This document shows positions 59,074 through 64,000 of a stretch of DNA of 64,000 bases, in pieces (position 1 is the first letter of the stretch; every line of letters begins with the position of its first letter). A program made the position numbers and the translations under genes. The stretch is from Emydura subglobosa. Taxonomy: Eukaryota; Chordata; Testudines; Chelidae. Where the stretch lies: contig ML679956.1 of the NCBI GenBank assembly GCA_007922225.1, forward strand, positions 15,783,049 through 15,847,048, given 5' to 3'. Below the pieces are notes generated by a model. It worked only from the letters and a program-made list of their open reading frames with translations. It was not told where the DNA came from and did no database searches.

Positions 59074-59928
59074 GGTCACTCATCTTCTGTAATTGTTGTT
59101 CTTCAAGATGTGTTGCTCATGTCAATTCCATGCTCAAGCAAGGACGAGTCGCTGGGCATGGGTCTCTTGCTGGGCATGGGTCTCTCCCTGCTTCTCCCTC
59201 TTTTGTACCAGCAAGTGCCCTTTCTCGGTACGCTGCTTTTTGTGCTTCTTCCCCAACACCAAAGATGCTGAACAGTGTTGGGAAGAGCACGGCACCAGGG
59301 GAATGCTTCGCACCGATGTCAAAGTGCTTGGCATCAAATCGGAGTGGCTCGGCTCCGAGATTGGTCTGAGAGCAGCCTCCATGCAAATGGCCGTCAGCCA
59401 AATGTCCTTGTCCTTTATAGTGTGAGGTCTTAACTCACGGCAAATCTGACCCTTGTCCTTCACATGAGTCTCCCCCAGACACATTAAACAGCTGGAGTGT
59501 GGGTCATTCTCTGGCTTTGTTTTGCCGCAGGAAGCCCAAGGACCAGGGCACGTTCAGGCTCTTGGAGCAAAGAAGTTCCTCAGTGACAGGGACTAACTAT
59601 TTACACTACTATACACGCTAGCACTAACTATAAGAACTATGTACACTAAACTACAAAAACTATAAACGAAGGAGAGTCCAAACCACTGGGCAGAAGCTTT
59701 GCCACCACACAAGGATCGTTCCAGCAACTGGCATGGGCGGTTAGAAGGAATTGAGAGGGTGTGAGGCTGACAGCGCCCCTTATGCTGGTGCATATGCACG
59801 GGGCTGCAGAGGGTGCTAGAGCCAGCCCAACAGGTATCACTAAGAGAAAAAAATCTGTGGCAATAGTGTATGCGGCGCACACACACATAGCATAGAATGG
59901 ACACAAGCAAGCACTCAAAGACGAAGGT
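59074..59928 (-). mobile_element. Internally deleted DIRS element
   Basis: The left end 'cttctgtaattgttgttctt' with 'caagatgtgttgctcatg' (59084-59121) matches the left end of the 2.3-7.9 kb DIRS. The right end (59928 inward to about 59750) matches its right terminal repeat, including 'gccagcccaacaggtatcac' and the CA/GT-rich patch. Between them only the leader and the first part of gag remain. Everything from mid-gag through reverse transcriptase, recombinase and internal complementary region is missing. A short tandem copy ('gctgggcatgggtctct' twice, 59150-59190) lies at the deletion edge. Non-autonomous. Confidence 0.85.
59134..59500 (-). pseudogene. Truncated DIRS gag remnant
   Basis: It reads in reverse with the Cys-rich start 'CLMCLGETHVKDKGQICREL' (one Cys of the C-x2-C...C-x2-C set replaced by Gly), then 'ISEPSHSDLMPSTLTSVRSI', parallel to the gag of the larger copy ('SEPGHSDSVPSTSALTRSTP'). 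The frame runs into the deletion junction at about 59146, so about 110 residues remain. Confidence 0.75.
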
Positions 59929-60499
59929 ATATTTGCTAGAGTTTCTCCTGTCTATATCCAATATTAGACCTAAATCACAGTAGGTAACTAAGGAATGAGT
60001 GACACTGACATTTAACTCCCATTTCAACGGGCACTTTAAACTGTTTGTTTTTTTTTTAAATTGAGATTTAAAAAACCTCAATTTCACAAATGACAAAAAG
60101 TAATAAAGTGTGAAAAAACGAAAGTATACAGTTTATTTATAGCCATATGACCCATAGGCACAGTCTGCAAGGATAAATCCATTACTCAATTCTGCCAAGT
60201 ACTTAGCATCTCCTGGAAGAGGCACTGAATACCCACAGCTCCAGATTAGTGGGAGCACAGCACCTACCAAGAAATAAGTCACTTCACAGGATCAGGCTGT
60301 AAATGAGCAGAAGTCCTGTTATCACTGTCAGAATGGCATCCTCCCAGCATTCAGGAAAAGAATGAAACATCTGGATATATTTATTTCACCTTGCTATAAT
60401 CCCAGGCTAGAAAGCCTGAGAGGTTTATTCCATCTCTAATTTCTGTGATGTTACTACCTACCCATTGTGGCAGAAGGTCCGTGTCCACACCGTACATGC
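59929..60499. other. Non-coding DNA, nothing recognised
   Basis: Mixed AT-rich sequence. It contains a T run followed by inverted 'aaacctcaattt'. No exon is supported. Confidence 0.45.
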
Positions 60500-60883
60500 T
60501 ACTGTAATAATTGCATAAAGTATACCTTGGGTGATGTTATTTAATAACTCATAATTTGCTGATCAATAACATCATGGCAAAATGCATGCAGCAGCATTAT
60601 ATGTGAAGTTATAAATACAAGCTGAGATCATGACTAAAAGTATGTTTTCCAAAGAAGTCTGAGGAGTGCCCAAACCAGTTCCTCCAAGACAAAGGGCAAG
60701 ATGACAGCTGATCCAGATGTAAACAAGGCTGATGGACCTGCTAAGCAGCCATTCTTTGGCAGGAAAAGGGGCAGGGGCAAAAAAATCTACATCTTAGCAA
60801 AGAAACAGCATGGCGTTCCCTTCTACACAGACTGCCTGTTGCCATGATTCCACCTGGAAATGCTTCTCAAAGGAGGGACAGGA

Positions 60884-60891
60884 CTATAAAA
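60884..60891 (+). promoter_or_regulatory. TATA-like box in the LTR-like element
   Basis: 'ctataaaaag' in a GC-richer context upstream of a C-rich stretch. It is consistent with an LTR promoter but not proven. Confidence 0.35.
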
Positions 60892-61185
60892 AGAAGGGGC
60901 AGACTCCCCCTAAGACACTCCCTCCCCCCCTCCCCCCGCTCATAGATTCACTGCACCAGACGAAACAAAGGAAGTAGCTATTGAACTGGGGAAGGGGTCT
61001 TGAGCTAAGAGGTTTGGTCAGTAAGACTCCTGAGGACTTGTAGTGAGAAAGACTTTGGTTTGAATTTAACATAGTTTGTTAAGTTAGGCACCAGTTGCGT
61101 TTTATCTTTATTTTCCTTGTAACCATTTCTGACTTTATGCCTCATTACTTGCATTCACTTAAAATCTCTCTCTCTCTTTGTAGTT

Positions 61186-61191
61186 AATAAA
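61186..61191 (+). promoter_or_regulatory. Polyadenylation signal AATAAA in the LTR-like element
   Basis: AATAAA followed by a T-rich stretch. Its position relative to the TATA-like box suits an LTR R region. Confidence 0.4.
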
Positions 61192-61215
61192 CTTGTTTTA
61201 TTGTTTTAACTAAGC

Positions 61216-61905
61216 CAGGGGTTTTCAACCTTTTTTAGAAACAGTACCCCTACGATCTCAAGGTTTCACCTGAAGTACCTCGTGGTTTTCCTGTCTGGCT
61301 CCAGTGGCATACCCTGGCTCTCCGGCGCCTGAAGCCAAGCCTTCATCTGCTCCTCCCTGCCCCACAGAGGGCAGGAGGGGTCCCCAGCTCCCACAAGACG
61401 GCACTGCCCCCCAGCTTCCCCAGGGAGGGGGGGGGGGAACATGCCTGCTTACCTCCACTCTCCTCCCCCCGCAGTTACCCGTTGCGCAGCACCTGGCTCT
61501 GGCAGGGCTCCGCCGCACTCCCCCCCGTGCACTTACCCGCCATGTGGCGCCCAGCTCTCTTGCTCCAGCCCTGCAGCTCAGCACCAGCTTGGACAGGGCG
61601 GCCTCACCCCCCAGCTTGGGGTTGGGGCCTGCCAGCCCCTTCACGGGGGGTGGGAGGGAAGGGCCAAAGGAGGCTCCTAGTTGCGCATCGTGAAGGGCCA
61701 GCCTAGTGCTCCCCGGTATGCTGGTCCCTCCTGCCCGGTCTGGTGCGCAGCCAGGAGACAGGCTGCAGCTGCCCACCTCCTGCCAGTCTGGAGTGGGGCC
61801 CCCCAAAGCTCAGGGCCCAGGGCGGTCTCCCTGATCCTCTTGCCTACTCCTACGATACTCTGAAATACCCCCAGGGGTACGCTTACCCCCGGTTGAAAAC
61901 CTCTG
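61216..61905. mobile_element. GC-rich hAT-like non-autonomous element (690 bp)
   Basis: The left end 'caggggttttcaacc' and the inverse of the right end 'cagaggttttcaacc' differ at one position, and both arms carry 'gtacccct' 10-13 bp further in. Flanking 8-mers 'aactaagc' (61208-61215) and 'atctaagt' (61906-61913) match at 6 of 8, the duplication size expected for hAT. The interior is strongly GC-rich with a G tract at about 61425-61437. It is translatable in many frames, but those frames are compositional, not genes. Confidence 0.75.
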
Positions 61906-62860
61906 ATCTAAGTCAGTAGTGTTTGAACTGAAGAGTTTATGAAACTCCATTTGGGATAACAAGATATGTGCATAGCATTTCCATTAATAAAATGATGGAC
62001 TTTATATACGTCCAGGAGAGGGCTGAGTAGTACAAGACATATTTCTGGGGAGAAATCTAGAACTGGGGGTGTTTTGGGATCCCCTGCAATATAACCATGG
62101 CTGGCAAGAGCCAAGCGTGACTGACTGGCTACAGCTCACACACAGACAGAGCTGGGAGTGACTTTGATGCTGGAGGCTGTCTGTGAGCAGTCAAGACTGG
62201 AAACTACAGCAGCAAAGCATTGTAAAGCGCACCCCCCGTTAGAGGGCAGAGCAGACACAGCTACACATTAGTCTGAATTGTACCCTGGGTATCTCTCTCC
62301 CACACACATGCACACGCCCACCCAATGAATTTTCTTTTGATTTATATGTAGCAGTTTTTGACAAACCGCAATGTAATGAAAAAAGTATCTATGTGGACTG
62401 ATTTTTTTTTTTAAATAAAGAGCAGTAAAATATACCTTGCAAACCAATTACAATTTTAAAATATAGTAAGTTTAATGTAACAAAGAATATTATGGTCACA
62501 CCTTTTCTTTGTGGTTTTGCGTGAAGCCTGGAAGATCATTTCACCCCTGTGTCACCTACCCTAAATTTTTCAGGAAACATCTGATAATTGGTGTGCATCT
62601 TTTTCCAGGCTGCAGGGCTGATTCAAACAAATCTCTGACTCTGCAAAGGCCTCCAGCTATCCCGTTATCAGCAACATGAAAAATTCAGAGTCTGCACTAC
62701 CTTAGAAAGCCAGATGGCGGAAGATTTTAGTTCCACAGACTGTGAGCTAGTACAGAAAGTGTCCAAATCTGGTGTGTATTTATTGTTCCCTGCAGTGCAG
62801 TCAGTTTATTATCACAGAGCATTCAGTACGCATAAACCAACATGCAACCCACACTCAGGG

Positions 62861-62927
62861 TGGAATCCTAGCCCTACTGAAGTCAATGGTAGTTTTGTCA
62901 CTGACTTTAATAGGGCCAAGATTGAAC
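62861..62927. repeat. Palindromic MITE fragment
   Basis: 'ctactgaagtcaatggtagt' and 'actgactttaatagggccaa' are inverted relatives around a 'tttgtc' centre. Part of the common 'attgacttcaatgg' group. Confidence 0.45.
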
Positions 62928-63481
62928 ACCACCTGGGTGTCTCTGGGGCCTGAGCAGTGAAAACTCCACTACCATGTCAGCCAGAGTGGAACAACTTCAA
63001 CGGAGACATTGGGGGAGCCTCACAGTGCCTACAGAACTACTGTAAAACATCACATTACAGTCAGACAGGGGAAGAAGGATGGATGGTCTTTGATTCTATC
63101 AGTCTAGGTTATTATATCACACCCATTACGATGAGACCTGAGAACCTGGTTATTTATTTTTCGAATTATAGAAGTGACCAGAGACTTCTATCTGGATTGG
63201 GAACCCATTGTGCTGGGCTTCCCCAATGTCTCCCATTCAAGTTGTTCTACTCTGGATTAATTAGCAAAAAGTCACAGGAGTAGGAGACTGAATCCTGGAT
63301 CACATCCCAGGTGAGTGCTCTGGGCTACAGAGTCGTTTGCATGCTTGTATTCTCCTGCGCGCTCTTTCTCACTCGCTCTCTGGCCCAAATTACTCTTTGA
63401 GAGAGACAGAGTGGTTTGAGAATTGCAGTGATTTCCTAGGCATATAAAAATTAGACACTGTGACAGAACATCACAATGCCT

Positions 63482-63600
63482 GACTTCTTTTGTGCATTCA
63501 GGGCTAAGTGACTTGCCCAAAGTCATACAAACAGTATGTGACAGAACTAGGAATTTGAACTCAGAATTCCTGAGATTCAGTCCACTGCTTTAACTGTAAA
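63482..63600 (-). repeat. MIR-like CORE-SINE, tRNA-related half
   Basis: The inverse of MIR landmarks in order: 'gctaagtgacttgcccaaag', 'aactaggaatttgaactcag' (inverse B box) and 'cctgagattcagtccactgc'. CORE and tail are not visible. Confidence 0.7.
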
Positions 63601-64000
63601 AACATCCTTTTTACCTCTCCACATTTCTTGATTTTCCAAGATGTTCCTATTTAAATTTGTATTGTAACCATACTAAGTATGGAGTTCTGAGCATAAACAA
63701 TATGAAATCAGCATAGTTCAAAATGAATTCTTAATTGTGTAATACAAGTCTTATTTTATTTCAAAGCACTGAAATGTACAGCATGTCCTTCTGAATCTCC
63801 TTAAACCTCTCACCCCATTTCAGTGGCTCTCCAGTTTTGGTCTTTTGTCCCAGATTTCTACATTGGAGAATTGAGAAATCTGTTTGGAAATCTTATGCTC
63901 TTTTAGGTCTGTCTGAACACACTGAAAGCAAATCAAGGAAATATTTATGTAGTGTGGTCATGAAGTCATTAGCAAGTGGGCTGAGAAATCACAATTCTTT

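Larger units (their letters stand above)
60500..62290 (+). mobile_element. LTR-like dispersed element, split by a hAT-like insertion
   Basis: Phrases from 'ataactcataatttgctgat' through 'ttgtagttaataaacttgtt', then, after the insertion, 'gtttgaactgaagagtttat' to 'acagcagcaaagcattgtaa', form one unit that I recall as a high-copy chelonian sequence. A TATA-like box (60884) and AATAAA (61186) are about 300 bp apart in the same direction, as in LTR promoters. No protein remnant is seen. Ends are approximate and class is uncertain. Confidence 0.45.
62291..64000. other. Non-coding DNA to the window end
   Basis: It holds a palindromic MITE fragment (62861-62927) and a MIR-like element (63482-63600). 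The overlapping open frames at 62714-63283 show no motif. No exon is supported. Confidence 0.45.

Noticed and set aside
59593..60096. 167-residue minus-strand open frame with hydrophobic segments
   Set aside because: It overlaps the DIRS right terminal repeat and leader. The parallel frame at 7656-7862 in the other copy shows that it is repeat sequence and not a membrane protein gene.
61258..61806. 182-residue open frame on the minus strand and several plus-strand frames in the same place
   Set aside because: It lies wholly inside the GC-rich hAT-like element. Long frames appear on both strands because stop codons are rare in GC-rich DNA, and there are no motifs.
62714..63283. Three overlapping plus-strand frames of 62-108 residues, considered as exons
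   Set aside because: They cross a MITE fragment, have no motifs and no convincing splice signals at their borders.

Overview
The window looks like nuclear DNA of a non-mammalian amniote, most likely a turtle. It is AT-rich, has no bacterial-style gene packing, and carries several CR1 retrotransposon 3' ends. It also holds two DIRS-type tyrosine-recombinase retrotransposons, ancient MIR-like CORE-SINEs, hAT-type non-autonomous transposons and many short palindromic MITE-like elements. No Alu or L1 is seen. The turtle assignment rests on my recall of these repeat families and is an inference. I find no convincing host protein-coding gene, rRNA, tRNA or CRISPR array. The window reads as intergenic or deep-intronic DNA, and almost every longer open frame lies inside a mobile element.

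Layout. 1-2.3 kb is AT-rich non-coding DNA. 2.32-7.91 kb is a nearly full-length but inactivated DIRS element on the minus strand, with inverted terminal repeats, an internal complementary region, and gag, reverse transcriptase/RNase H and tyrosine recombinase remnants. 8-27 kb is mostly unique DNA with MIR-like elements, palindromic MITEs, an (AGAAG)n array broken by a 10-N gap, and a diverged local duplication (17.4 and 18.9 kb). 27.8-30.3 kb is a long 5'-truncated CR1 (+). 39.2-39.8 kb and 42.0-42.3 kb are CR1 3' ends on the minus strand, and 39.8-40.6 kb is LTR-like. 45.0-48.85 kb is a long decayed APE-type non-LTR retrotransposon (+) bracketed by a 150-bp direct repeat. 53.0-53.95 kb is another CR1 (+). 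54.6-55.5 kb is a nest: a CR1 tail split by a hAT-like element and followed by a palindromic MITE. 59.07-59.93 kb is an internally deleted DIRS copy. 60.5-62.3 kb is an LTR-like unit split by a 690-bp GC-rich hAT-like element.

How the parts relate. The autonomous elements (DIRS, CR1, the APE non-LTR element) are all broken by stops and frameshifts. In the DIRS reverse transcriptase the three catalytic aspartate positions now read Asn, which is consistent with CpG decay. The short elements (MIR-like, MITEs, hAT-like) encode nothing and would have been moved by enzymes supplied from elsewhere. Nested insertions give a relative order: CR1 before hAT at 54.6 kb, LTR-like before hAT at 61.2 kb, and an old L2/MIR-like tail before the APE element at 45-49 kb.
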